A DNA stretch of 12,927 nt from Eimeria necatrix (lineage: Eukaryota > Apicomplexa > Conoidasida > Eucoccidiorida > Eimeriidae), in the NCBI RefSeq assembly GCF_000499385.1, contig NW_013651854.1, forward strand, positions 1-12,927, written 5' to 3'. Shown one piece after another: positions 1-7,640 of the stretch (positions are counted from its first letter, which is position 1; the number at the start of each line of letters is the position of its first letter). Below the pieces are notes generated by a model, which was not told the DNA's origin, did no database searches, and saw only the letters and a program-made list of their open reading frames with translations. A program made the position numbers and the translations under genes.

Positions 1-760
1 CCTGAAGGAACGGTCCTGCGGTTCATCACGCACCACGCTTACTTGGTCGCCTCATAGAATTTTGACGTCCAATAACAAGCGAAAACAAGCAATTTTCCAA
101 ACAGTTCGTATGCGCGCAAAACGAGATGAGGCGCCTACCCTGTGTCCAGCTACAAGTGCATGCGCCGAGGGTTCTCAAATTCCGCATGGGTGCGACTGTG
201 GCGTCCTTGCAGGCTCTCGAGCTACTTTGGGCTTTTGAGCAAAGGCCAGCGAAGCCGGAAACTGCACTTTAGCTGGGCCGGTGCTCTCTTTATCGTATGC
301 TGCATGCATGCTTGAGGAGCTTAGCCAAATCCATGGGCGAGACAATTTCGGAAACCCTGGGTGAATCACACGCTTTGGGGACGACCCCAGTGCAGCAGGC
401 CACAATACAAAAAAGACATCGACGAAACGACCGCCTCACCCCGGCCCCAAAATTTATCCCAGGTGCTATGTTCTTCCCAGTTCCCTTCAGCACGGCGCAG
501 CGATAGCTCAGCGAATACAACTGCGCATCAACTTGACTTTGGCAAACAAAACCGTCCATATTCATCGTCAGGCGCTTCAAGAAACTTGATGCACTGCATA
601 GAAAAGTAAATATTCTTCTGAAGCTAACGCGTGTGTTCACCATAATTGTGCCCAGGGCAGAGTTAGTAGCACGCACCTCTAATTCTGTAGCCCAGGTCTA
701 TGAACAAGGAGTGCAACGCGGCGGCCTGTATCAGGTGACAACATATCAGCGTCTCGCCAT
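1..760 (-). repeat. Partial repeat unit U0
   Basis: This is the upstream part (minus-strand sense) of a unit whose 3' motif lies outside the window. Its only notable content is an open minus frame at 290-676. Bases 1-170 show nothing recognisable. Confidence 0.5.
293..676 (-). CDS. Unassigned open frame in unit U0
   Basis: This is a 128-residue open minus-strand frame that begins at GTG, not ATG, so it may be an exon or a chance frame. It is basic and hydrophobic near the start (VSFRRIFTFLCSASSFLKRL) and Cys-rich later (RRCLFCIVACCTG). By position in the array it falls where the alpha segment and its upstream part should lie, and the first stretch could be alpha-like, but I could not align it convincingly. 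Plus-strand frames overlap it. There is no known-family match. Confidence 0.25.
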
Positions 761-771
761 CTTACTCCCTG
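761..771 (-). other. Periodic splice-like motif, copy 1
   Basis: The minus strand reads TTTTGCAGGGAGTAAG: a pyrimidine tract, CAG, GGA, then GTAAG. In the frame shared with most copies it codes Phe-Ala-Gly and then a phase-1 GTAAG donor. It marks the 3' end of unit U1 on the minus strand. Confidence 0.7.
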
Positions 772-844
772 CAAAAGGCAAGGCTTTTAGAGTACTTTTC
801 TTGAGCTCTCTATTTTCTTAAAACTGGGTTAGCCTGCTACATAC

Positions 845-919
845 TATTCAGCAGGCCAGTCGAGGCTTTAAATGAACCTTGTAGTATCCGCACCCGGCTG
901 CTCTCAATTTTCTTGATAC
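845..919 (-). CDS. Epsilon exon of unit U1
   Basis: This is the cleanest single exon in the window. Upstream on the minus strand is a long pyrimidine tract and acceptor (CCTTGTCTTTGTTTAGCAG), and downstream is a GTATGT donor at 844. The 75 bases begin and end in phase 1. The frame codes for 24 residues, including IKKIESSRVRILQG and KASTGLLN. The KASTGLLN stretch resembles KTSNGDLLR in the epsilon exon of U5 at nearly the same distance from the motif. A TAG follows in the same frame inside the proposed intron. The next coding piece would be the LKKSTLKALPFAG frame that runs into motif copy 1. No function is recognisable. Confidence 0.5.
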
Positions 920-1011
920 CTGCTAAACAAAGACAAGGAGGCGCATGAACTCATCACAGTCGCAAACACCAGGACGCACACATCATCCCTCTGTACTACA
1001 ATGCATCCCTA

Positions 1012-1266
1012 TCTCCCGTCGAGCACAACTGTATCTCCGTATATCCGTTTGCAAAGCACGTGGCTTAAATGCTCCTCACATTTCTGCGTGAAGCTCTCAA
1101 AAACATTTGAACGGGTGTCTTGTAGCTGGCCATACGTCTGTTCTGCTGTAGGCCCCACGAAAATAAAGCGGTCATGGTGAAATAGCAACTCGTAGCAGTT
1201 CGTTGGGTTGAGATAACATGGATCAACGGAGGAAGGACGCGCAGCACCAGCCAGTCTGCCAACCAT
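1012..1266 (-). CDS. Gamma/delta exon of unit U1
   Basis: This open minus-strand frame looks like globular protein: VDPCYLNPTNCYELLFHHDR, then FIFVGPTAEQTYGQLQDTRS, then FTQKCEEHLSHVLCKRIYGD. IFVG followed by QLQDTRSN can be set against IFIG followed by DLQNATHS in U4 at a similar offset. The delta Asp seen in eight other units is not evident; SHVLCK occupies about that position. The ATG at 1266 is probably internal, because the beta segment just upstream is in another frame and an intron or frameshift must lie between. There is no family match. Confidence 0.4.
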
Positions 1267-1287
1267 TTAAGCGGATAAACCGAGATG

Positions 1288-1305
1288 CAGTTTGACAAGA
1301 ATATC
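1288..1305 (-). repeat. Beta segment, 18-base identity (U1 copy)
   Basis: The + strand word CAGTTTGACAAGAATATC is identical at 7189-7206 in U5. The two copies lie 527 and 501 bases from their motifs. A diverged version (TGACGAAAATGTC) lies at 5697-5709 in U4, 515 bases from its motif. The minus strand reads AIFLSN in one frame and GDILVKL in another. The equal offsets make chance unlikely. Confidence 0.6.
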
Positions 1306-2167
1306 GCCAAAACAATGTTTAGTGGCTCTTCAAATACAGCAGCCGCGGATAAACGACCACATGATCACTCAAACCCATCAGCGTTGGACATCGATATTCA
1401 AGGTCTTCCCTATTCACCCACTGGCTGCACTCCGCGCGAAACATCCTGTATCTTGGTCAATCGTATTTTCTTGAGAGAATGCTGTAGACTTTCTATTACC
1501 GTAATTGGGTTATTACCCCGGAAAGACTCTTAGCGAAACATATTAGCAGTTCATCAGCTAAGTTGTAAGTGTCAAACATATGTGTTAACCTCAAGATAAG
1601 CCTTCCCAGTCATTTTGATACTTCAGCTTAATTTACGCTACAAATTTAGATTTTGGTCAAGCACACAAGTCACTCTGGGCATGCGGTCGAGATACTTTGG
1701 ACCAAATCTGGTACCATGAAGATGCGTCCTACATCCTGCGCCCACGAACTCGTGAGAAACAAAACGTTATCATCCAAAGGCGCATCATGCCCCAACCGAT
1801 GCAGCTACTCACAGATCAGTACTTTTTAACTAAAAAAGGCAACTAAACTGGCGCCAGATGTTTGGTTCTCAGTCATGATTGGATCTGCAAACGAAAAAAA
1901 GCCTCTGCACTGGCAACTGCTGAGATAGGGTCGGGCATCAAAATGCCATGCTGCCTCGCATCTACCAACAGTGGGAACTGCAGGTTGCCATTTACGTCGT
2001 ATGTACATGCACCAAATTATCAAAAGCGAATACCGTGAATGCAGGTTGATCCTGCGCTTTTATTTCAAACTTTCAAGCGCACTACTGACCCAACGATACA
2101 AAACACTACATATGGGTAGATATAGATGCAATGTCCACAGTTCCCTAACAACTCGCCTCCAATAAAA

Positions 2168-2178
2168 CTCACTCCCTG
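2168..2178 (-). other. Periodic splice-like motif, copy 2
   Basis: The minus strand reads GTTTCAGGGAGTGAG, coding Val-Ser-Gly and then a phase-1 GTGAG donor. The frame just upstream (2173-2227) is open and reads DSAAHTAPGTSKRIGVSG, preceded by a TAG acceptor-like triplet. Confidence 0.7.
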
Positions 2179-2242
2179 AAACACCGATTCTTTTCGAAGT
2201 TCCAGGAGCCGTATGTGCCGCAGAATCCTACCAGGCTTTTAC

Positions 2243-2393
2243 GGAACGATACAAAAGGAAGCGCACGTTTCCAATACATACAGCAGCATGCGCAGAATGA
2301 TGGTGAATATGCTTTTGATGAATGTTTGCGCAAGACCACGAAGAAGAGTGTAAACAATTGACACGACGTCAAACAGCAGCCCGCAGAGTTTCT
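2243..2393 (-). CDS. Epsilon exon of unit U2 (hydrophobic helix-rich)
   Basis: This exon follows the acceptor TTTTTAG in phase 1 and ends at a GTAAAA donor (2242) in phase 2, giving 151 bases and 49 full codons. The peptide is strongly protein-like and helical: KLCGLLFDVVSIVYTLLRGL, then AQTFIKSIFTIILRMLLYVL, then ETCASFCIVP. The part IILRMLLYVLETCAS aligns with RILRDLVYCSLTIAIAS (U5) and NILRRFLHIISALATAS (U4). It has few charged residues, so it could be a membrane segment or the buried core of a helical repeat; spaced Arg and Lys make the second more likely. Its join to the 3' motif frame is not resolved, since only 15 bases separate it from the open frame at 2173-2227. Confidence 0.5.
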
Positions 2394-2435
2394 CTAAAAA
2401 CATAAGTTCAAGTGAAAGGTATCACGGCCGTAAAC

Positions 2436-2540
2436 GCACCTTTAGAGAAGAATTCGTATTCAGCATGAGGTCTCTCCGAGAAATATTTGGCCTGATTGTG
2501 CAAAAGTCGAGCATTGCACCGTAGTTGAGCGCATGCACGA
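2436..2540 (-). CDS. Delta exon of unit U2
   Basis: This is a phase 1-1 exon of 105 bases between a TAAG acceptor (2541) and a GTTTACGG donor (2435). The peptide runs VHALNYGAMLDFCTIRPNIS, then RRDLMLNTNSSLKV. GAMLDFC matches RGMIDKC in U3 and VRAFDRC in U7, and the Asp codon (2506-2508) is 338 bases from the motif. The 42-base intron to the epsilon exon (2394-2435) has its donor in the same phase, and of similar sequence, as U3 and U5. A TGA inside this intron explains why no long frame is seen. Confidence 0.5.
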
Positions 2541-3011
2541 CTTACTGCACTTTCAATACTAACGGGACACTAGAAAAATCAGAGCATTCCTCCGAATAGG
2601 TATGTTCATAAGAAAAGCTAAAGCAGTGTTGTCTGGATCTCTGGACCAAAATCTGAATACACCCGCCTCTCTACATACCACCACCACACCAATGCTATTA
2701 ACTTGCTAATGGTTCTAAATTCAGACGTGAGAACTGGACAGATACGAAGTGCGAAATCCCCCATAGACTTAGGACAAGCGGAATTGCATCAAATTCCAAA
2801 TTCTGCAACCTCAGCTACCAATCACTAGCTTTTTGTTTTATCACATACAGGCTGCAAAAAAGAAGCGGATTCCTCATGCGCGCCCGTTGACCTCCAAACG
2901 CACCATATGACCACAAGCGTTGGCAGCGGCATTTTGGGGACTCAGAGGTTCAGGTGGTCATCATTTCACGTGAAGAGTACACGCTCAGTACCAAAATACG
3001 ATTTTTTCTCA

Positions 3012-3191
3012 GCATGCGGCAAAAATTCTTGACAAGAAACATTGAGCATCACCCACCAGTCTTATTGCGTAGCTGAACCAACAACAGAGCTCTGCAGAGA
3101 AGGCCGTTTCTTTTATCGTAAGAAGAATTTCAAGTTGAATTGGGCGAGGAGTTGCAGGATTCCTCACAATGATACGAGACACATCGAACAA
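3012..3191 (-). CDS. Alpha-like segment of unit U2
   Basis: This minus frame reads PIQLEILLTIKETAFSAELC and then further hydrophobic residues with WFSYAIRLVG. LEILLTIKETAFSAEL can be set against YEMLSIKEIASFIED in U4 at the matching offset (about +850 to +950); a three-base gap keeps the frame. The ATG at 3191 and the residues before RPIQ may belong to an intron. The similarity is short and judged by eye. Confidence 0.33.
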
Positions 3192-3746
3192 ACAATATCC
3201 CCATCAATCCAACATCTTTGGATCTCCCCATTCTAAGAAAGGAAGAGCACATAACATCCTTTCGCATAGACTCACCGGCTGTGCCAGATAGATGTAACGT
3301 CGTGCAGCAGAGCAACGTGATATAACAGCTGATGATCACAATGCCAGCGGCATGCTTCACTTTGATATGAAACGCAAAGGCATCTCAGCTTTTTGGTACT
3401 ACATGCTTTACAGATCTTAAAAAAAGCAAAGTGTCGGTCGTGTGCAGCTGCTGAACTTATGGGAAAAAATGCTCCACGCCTACGTCGCTATTGTGAAGTC
3501 GAAGGAACAAGCAAACAACCAGAATGCCTGTCACTCTCCACCCATTATAGAAAACTAACTATCCAAGCAGTAGCATTGTACCAGCTGGCAAAGGCAGCTC
3601 ACATGGAAGACAGACTACCTCGTTCGTCGAAAAAAACACCAAGGCATCTGCGGCGCCGGATAATAGCGAGCACAAAGCAACACAATTGGTCAATGTCGCT
3701 GCGCGACACTGATCAATTGTGTGCACTGAACTCTACTTCTTAGACG

Positions 3747-3757
3747 CGTACTCCCTG
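3747..3757 (-). other. Periodic splice-like motif, copy 3
   Basis: The minus strand reads TTTTTTCACCAGGGAGTACG. A GTAAGT lies 23 bases before the GGA, so a 23-base intron from GTAAGT to CCAG can be drawn. The alternative frame reads VGVFSPG into the GTACG donor. It is closely similar to copy 4 (CGTAAGT...CCAGGGAGTACG). Confidence 0.7.
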
Positions 3758-3813
3758 GTGAAAAAACTCCCACTTACGGTCTATATACAAGGCTTGTTTG
3801 TGCTGATTGCTAC

Positions 3814-3907
3814 CTAGACCGTCTATAATAATTGCGAATGCAGGACAGCAACATGGAGAAGCCCCTCAATTTACGAAAGACGCCGCTAAATCTGCTCTTA
3901 GCCTCTT
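3814..3907 (-). CDS. Epsilon exon of unit U3
   Basis: The acceptor is TTGTTCTCACTCTTAAG with a good pyrimidine tract, entered in phase 1; the donor is AG-GTAGCA (3813), left in phase 2. The peptide includes EAKSRFSGVFRKLRGF and SMLLSCIRNYYRRS. KSRFSGVFRKL resembles KSFALISGVFASL in U5, with SGVF identical. LLSCIRNYY fits the LLRILRDLVY position. The intron to the delta exon would be 117 bases (3908-4024). This is a third case of the same exon boundary. Confidence 0.48.
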
Positions 3908-4024
3908 CTTAAGAGTGAGAACAAAACGAAAAGGAATTTATACACGTAAACAGCAGGACGCAAGCAGCTTCTCCTTAAAGTGATATACGCTGTCGCCTCC
4001 GTTCACACAGTGTGTAGGTTCAAC

Positions 4025-4211
4025 TGGCTTCGAGGTGATATTTCCGCAATCCTTGACTACTCAAGCATTTGTCTATCATTCCTCTGGCAGCTGGGTAAGC
4101 GCGCCTGATTTTGCACAACCAATGAAGGAGCTGCGTGGCAAATTTCCAACAACTGAGGAGACATGGATGTGTAAAGCGGGCATGCAGCACTGCGCCGCCC
4201 CGCATATAACA
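4025..4211 (-). CDS. Gamma/delta exon of unit U3
   Basis: This open minus frame has LLSCWKFATQLLHWLCKIRR, then AYPAARGMIDKCLSSQGLRK, then YHLEA. RGMIDKC is the delta motif, with its Asp codon at 4071-4073, 324 bases from the motif. It leaves at a phase-1 A-GTTGAACC donor (4024), like A-GTTTAAAC in U5 and C-GTTTACGG in U2. A TGA follows at once in the intron. An ATG lies at 4205 but the frame is open a little further up, so the true 5' edge is unknown. Confidence 0.45.
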
Positions 4212-5181
4212 CTAGCAAAAACATATGTACCACAATTTCTCCCCTTTAATGATCACAGCTTTTCCACACGTGACAGCTAAGCAGATTTCCATTCCACGTC
4301 TCACAGCTTTTGCATAACAAACAAAGCCGCGTAAGATGCCGACGTCCACTACCGTAGCCATCAATAGTCACCACCCTGTCTTCACGTACTGGCTGAATGG
4401 CACATGAAACTCAATAAGCATGCGCTAAATAAGCGTCCCTTCTCTTATGAGCTGCTAATAATCAACATCGCCTTTTGTTAAAATTCGTGCATCGAAGTAG
4501 CTGATCAGCATATCACCAGGGGAAAGCGCATCGAACGCCAAGCAAGGAGTGCCGCCGCCAAAACTTGTAGGTTAAATAACTGGCTAGCAGGAGGTTTCGG
4601 TGGTGCTATGCTGCATTTTTGGTCCATCAAAAGCAGTTTGTCCATATACTATACGCCACGTCAACCAAAGGCATTACCTGTGACCGCCCAACTCCACGTA
4701 CAACGTACAAATACCTTAAAAGAAAAAGGCATACTCAGCACAGCCGACAACGTTGGAATCGTGTGCTATCATGTGTGTCTTTGAAGCAATAAAAGCAAAT
4801 ATTCGCAGCATGTGGGCTCACGGGCTGCACAGAAGCAATGCGATACTGTCCAAAAGCGCAGCGCGTCACATCCGCTGACATATGCGCAGGAAGCGCCATG
4901 TTTGATCCGAAGATGACTGTAAAAAAATCTTGTTGTTCTGGTACCCGTAATAGTCTGCGGCATCAGGGAGGCAAGTATATGCCGCGTGCAACTGGAAAGA
5001 TGATTACCAACCCCAGAGAGTCGTCGATACCTATGAGTCCTGAATAGCAGGAAGCAAAGTGATTGTGTTTCTCTTATCCAAAGCGGCATCCAAAGTGATC
5101 AGAAAAGGTTTTTTACCGATAGAGAGCATCAGTGCATCGCCGTACCCCGCGTAGTTGTTTGACGCCTCAAAATGGCCTCAA

Positions 5182-5192
5182 CGTACTCCCTG
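5182..5192 (-). other. Periodic splice-like motif, copy 4
   Basis: The minus strand reads GTTTCCCCAGGGAGTACG, with a perfect GTAAGT at 5215-5210 that would define a 26-base intron. The alternative frame reads VWKVVSPG, which resembles VGVFSPG at copy 3. Copies 3 and 4 are the most alike pair. Confidence 0.7.
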
Positions 5193-5215
5193 GGGAAACA
5201 ACTTTCCATACTTAC

Positions 5216-5397
5216 GTGACTTCAAGCAAAGCTCGTCTCAAGTGCTGTCCAGGCAATATCGACGCAGTCGCGAGAGCAGAGATGATATGCAGAAATCTTC
5301 GCAAAATGTTCAAGAGGCCGCTCAAGATGCATGAGCTCATGCAAATGCAGACACTACGTGCACGGAAGCAGCGCTGTCCAACCGCACAGAGACCCAT
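5216..5397 (-). CDS. Epsilon segment of unit U4
   Basis: This open minus frame ends at a perfect GTAAGT donor (5215) in phase 2. The core, SGLLNILRRFLHIISALATA, aligns without gaps to GDLLRILRDLVYCSLTIAIA in U5 and to KSIFTIILRMLLYVLETCAS in U2. The 5' edge is unclear. No phase-1 acceptor equivalent to those in U1, U2, U3 and U5 was found, and LYEKWVSVRLDSAASVHVVS upstream is in another frame behind a TTTTTTGCAG acceptor. Either an extra intron or a frameshift is present. If spliced at 5190, the product continues TEYVEAILRR. Confidence 0.42.
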
Positions 5398-5403
5398 TTC
5401 TCA

Positions 5404-5691
5404 TACAGCTGCAAAAAATGAACGGTGTGAATTCAATTGAAGCAGCACAAACTTTCCTAAACCATGAAATGTTGACGTACTCAGAAAAGTGTCCAAAATG
5501 AGCTGCCTAGAACCTTCCAGGCCGTTTGAGTGGATGTTCTCTTTTGCCTCGGAAGTGGGCGAATGTGTGGCATTTTGCAGATCAGAAGCAGATATGCGGA
5601 CCCCAATAAAAATGGAAAGCACCAGCACCCAGATCTGCCTGAAAGATTTCAATGAACAGAAGGCGCGCGCAACACGCGCCGATCCACACAC
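5404..5691 (-). CDS. Gamma/delta segment of unit U4
   Basis: This open minus frame reads RQIWVLVLSIFIGVRISASD, LQNATHSPTSEAKENIHSNG, then LEGSRQLILDTFLSTSTFHG. SRQLILDT matches IRHIVLDT in U6; the Asp codon is at 5491-5493, 309 bases from the motif. The hydrophobic start looks like a signal peptide, but the frame opens at GTG rather than ATG, behind a TTTCAG acceptor-like site. The resemblance to a secretion signal is therefore probably accidental. Confidence 0.42.
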
Positions 5692-6127
5692 TGCACTGAC
5701 GAAAATGTCGCCTCAACGACCTCTTCACACTGCCAGTAAAATTTGCAGAGGGAAGGTGCAAAAACATGCCTTTGTGCTTTAACACAAATACCAATCAAAG
5801 CAAATACAATTATATCAGTTGGCATTCGGCAGCGTATGTCGTAAAGTACTTGCTGAACTCCACAAGAAACGTGATGCGTCGAATTGTTCGGAAGCATTTT
5901 TGTCATTACGTCATAACTGCTTTGAATATAATATCTAAATTCGCGTAGAAGGAAACATTCAGCATAACAGATAAGCGTCATCTCGCTACATATATAGTCG
6001 GCACACACTAAGCATGCAGTGCTTGGCTCGATCATACGGCGCAGCGGGAATTTGTCTTCTATGAATGATGCAATTTCTTTGATAGAAAGCATTTCGTATT
6101 CTGTACGGATCTTGTTTGCCCAACCGT
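5652..6127 (-). CDS. Alpha/beta open frame of unit U4 (longest minus frame)
   Basis: This frame is open for 147 codons from the ATG at 6092 and 12 more codons upstream to a TTTCCTAG acceptor at 6128. The alpha part reads GWANKIRTEY, EMLSIKEIASFIEDKFPLRR, then STACLVCADY. In U6 the same offset holds VFIAGLVKYW and CTACRVA, so I(V)..IA..(V)I and TAC.V recur. The 3' part reads CEEVVEATFSSVQC, the beta position. A GTATGA at 6037 could end a 90-base alpha exon, but the match continuing into STAC suggests a longer one. It is Cys-rich, with no known domain. Confidence 0.42.
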
Positions 6128-6687
6128 CTAGGAAACGGAACTACAGTTTGACATAGGAAAAAACTTGAAAGCTAGGCTTGATGGAAAAATCACTATAAAC
6201 GTACAGCGAGCGTTTTCCAAATCTTTCCAGGTCTTTTGCTGCTCTGATAGCATTACCACAAAAATTTATACTGCATGCACGCACAGTCTTTGGAGATATA
6301 TTGCAACATTGTTCAAAGGCACAGCATGTTGCAACCGTTAAGGACTATACAACAAGTAGCATGCAGGGCATTGAAAAAGCGGTTAAAGTAGTGCTACTCT
6401 TTTAGTACATAGTGCTCCCTGCTGCTTCTAGAGAGCAATGACTACTAAGAGCATGAGCGTAAAGTGTATTTTACTAATATATTATATGGGGAAAATGAAA
6501 AGTAACAAGGCAGATATCCTACCAATAGTTTGTCAACCGCAGCAACCTAGCCTGAAAAGGATGCCGTCGTGTAGATCAGACGTCGTATGCAATACAACTA
6601 TCAGGCACAGTCAATCCTCCAAAGAATATCTATCATCTTGCATGGCCACACGCTCAACAATGTTTTGACACCTTACAATCAGTCCAA

Positions 6688-6698
6688 CTTACTCCCTG
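6688..6698 (-). other. Periodic splice-like motif, copy 5
   Basis: The minus strand reads CTGAACAGGGAGTAAG. A GTAAAC at 6717 would give a 22-base intron ending at this CAG. In the direct frame a TGA precedes Thr-Gly, so the spliced reading is favoured here. Confidence 0.7.
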
Positions 6699-6717
6699 TT
6701 CAGTCACTGCTGTTTAC

Positions 6718-6926
6718 ATGAAGCGCATTCTTCTGAAGTACCGGCCAGAACCTTTTTGAAGCAATCGCTATAGTGAGAGAACAATAAACTAAATCTCGCA
6801 AAATGCGCAAAAGGTCACCATTGCTGGTTTTGATGCCTTGACGAACATTGGCGCTTAAGGATGCAAAGACTCCGCTGATTAGAGCAAAGGATTTCGTTCC
6901 CGCATTGAGGTACAAGCGGATGGGAC
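6718..6926 (-). CDS. Epsilon exon of unit U5
   Basis: The exon enters in phase 1 after GAATTTAG and leaves in phase 0 at GTAAAC (6717); 209 bases, 69 codons. The peptide is LYLNAGTKSFALISGVFASL, SANVRQGIKTSNGDLLRILR, then DLVYCSLTIAIASKRF. It has the complete epsilon pattern and served as reference for the other units: SGVF is shared with U3, KTSNG(D)LL with U1, and LR.L.DL..... (U8: LFRTLSDLFHVLASFAFA) with U8. It has an even spread of Leu/Ile/Val and Arg/Lys, as in amphipathic helices. Spliced to the delta exon by a 37-base intron, it gives a continuous frame of about 94 codons. Confidence 0.52.
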
Positions 6927-6963
6927 CTAAATTCTCCGAGCAAGTGCATAGATCCGTTTAAAC

Positions 6964-7036
6964 TCTGCAAGGTTGCTGCGGCCAGCAAATATCTCGGCGA
7001 GACGTCCAGCGCCCTGTACACCTTTTGAGGAACAGT
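6964..7036 (-). CDS. Delta exon of unit U5
   Basis: The peptide TVPQKVYRALDVSPRYLLAA carries the delta Asp (codon 7004-7006, 316 bases from the motif). It ends A-GTTTAAACGG in phase 1 and rejoins at 6926 in phase 1. The 37-base intron contains none of the exon frame. The proposed acceptor GGATAG (7037) is entered in phase 0 and has only a weak pyrimidine tract, so the 5' edge is uncertain. VYRALD compares with VRAFD in U7. Confidence 0.47.
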
Positions 7037-7188
7037 CTATCCTTATCTTATGCGTGGAGGAAAATTCAATCTACTTTCATTTCTAATGTGAATCAGAAGA
7101 TGTTAACAATGCCAGAAAATTCTAGAAACGAGATCTTGAAAAAGCTGCGTGAACAAAAGAAGCACGAAACACACACGACCACGCATGC

Positions 7189-7206
7189 CAGTTTGACAAG
7201 AATATC
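7189..7206 (-). repeat. Beta segment, 18-base identity (U5 copy)
   Basis: Identical to 1288-1305 over 18 bases, 5.9 kb away and four units apart, at almost the same offset from the motif. The flanks differ, apart from some weak similarity upstream on the minus strand to U4 (GTGTGAA). Confidence 0.6.
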
Positions 7207-7584
7207 ACCCCACCAAATTCACACCTTGCAAATAGCAGTAGTCCCGAACAGACAAGAAAACGCCGCTTAATGCGCCATTCCTTGGCAAACAATCAACCAA
7301 CATGCTTAGAGGAAGTTGAAAATTTTACAGCCTCAACTATCAGGAATATTCGGTGTTTTCACATACATTCTGCATGCCACATGAGTACGTGGACAACTTA
7401 AACAGCCGCTTCTCAAGGCCAAATACTCCGTTACGTACTTCAAATGCGGAGATCGGAGATGAAGGACAACGTTCCGGCCAAAGATGCCTTTTACACGATG
7501 CCAGAGGAAAAGACGTGATGCATGAAACAATGGGTTTCGCACACACAGCCAATGTGTCAGACTTGTACCTCCCACTTTTCTTAC

Positions 7585-7640
7585 GTTAAAAACCAATAGT
7601 GCCTTTAGTACAAGATATACTGTCCATGGATTGGGTGTTC
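7585..7640 (-). CDS. Possible alpha exon of unit U5
   Basis: A 56-base stretch lies between an AATTAG acceptor and a GTAAGA donor. It enters in phase 1 and reads TPNPWTVYLVLKALLVFN. It sits at the alpha offset (+897 to +952) and is hydrophobic like alpha in other units, but the sequence match is weak. Confidence 0.28.

Larger units (their letters stand above)
761..2167 (-). repeat. Repeat unit U1
   Basis: This unit of 1407 bases holds the best bounded epsilon exon (845-919), a gamma/delta frame (1012-1266) and the beta identity (1288-1305). From about 1330 to 2167 no segment could be matched to other units. Only short open frames are present there and nothing is supported. Confidence 0.65.
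2168..3746 (-). repeat. Repeat unit U2
   Basis: This unit of 1579 bases has delta and epsilon exons (2436-2540, 2243-2393) in good order and an alpha-like frame near 3012-3191. Bases 2545-3000 and 3200-3746 carry nothing I can support beyond short open frames. A 116-residue + strand frame at 3393-3743 has no conserved counterpart. Confidence 0.65.
3747..5181 (-). repeat. Repeat unit U3
   Basis: This unit of 1435 bases has delta and epsilon exons bounded as in U2. From about 4260 to 5181 no segment could be matched to other units, and the alpha position (4600-4700) has only a short frame. Overlapping open frames at 4769-5089 (minus) and 4838-5047 (plus) are unassigned. Confidence 0.62.
5182..6687 (-). 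repeat. Repeat unit U4
   Basis: This unit of 1506 bases is the most densely open one: alpha and beta in one frame (5652-6127), gamma/delta (5404-5691) and epsilon (5216-5397). Bases 6130-6687 are AT-richer and show no conserved segment, so they are probably intron. Confidence 0.65.

Noticed and set aside
1640..2665. AGATTTGGTCCA (minus, near 1697) and AGATTTTGGTCCA (minus, near 2650)
   Set aside because: The two words lie at different offsets from their motifs (about 938 and 480), so they do not belong to the array pattern. A 12-base match is expected now and then.
4351..4361. ACCGTAGCCAT, matching the first half of the dinoflagellate spliced leader
   Set aside because: Only 11 bases match; the second half (TTTTGGCTCAAG) is absent and no Sm-like or donor GT follows in the right place. 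It is too weak to call a spliced-leader gene or relic.
5560..5691. Signal-peptide-like stretch IWVLVLSIFIGVRISA
   Set aside because: The frame begins at GTG behind an acceptor-like site and the same offset in U1 and U6 is also hydrophobic. It is better read as an internal buried segment than a secretion signal.
5649..6092. NIF3-like start in the frame MLSIKEIASFIEDKFPL
   Set aside because: Only the first fifteen residues look like that family. The conserved residues that should follow are absent and the segment aligns better with alpha of other units.
6411..6421. AGTGCTCCCTG, similar to the periodic motif
   Set aside because: It breaks the spacing (277 bases from copy 5) and lacks the ACTC core. 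It is probably chance.
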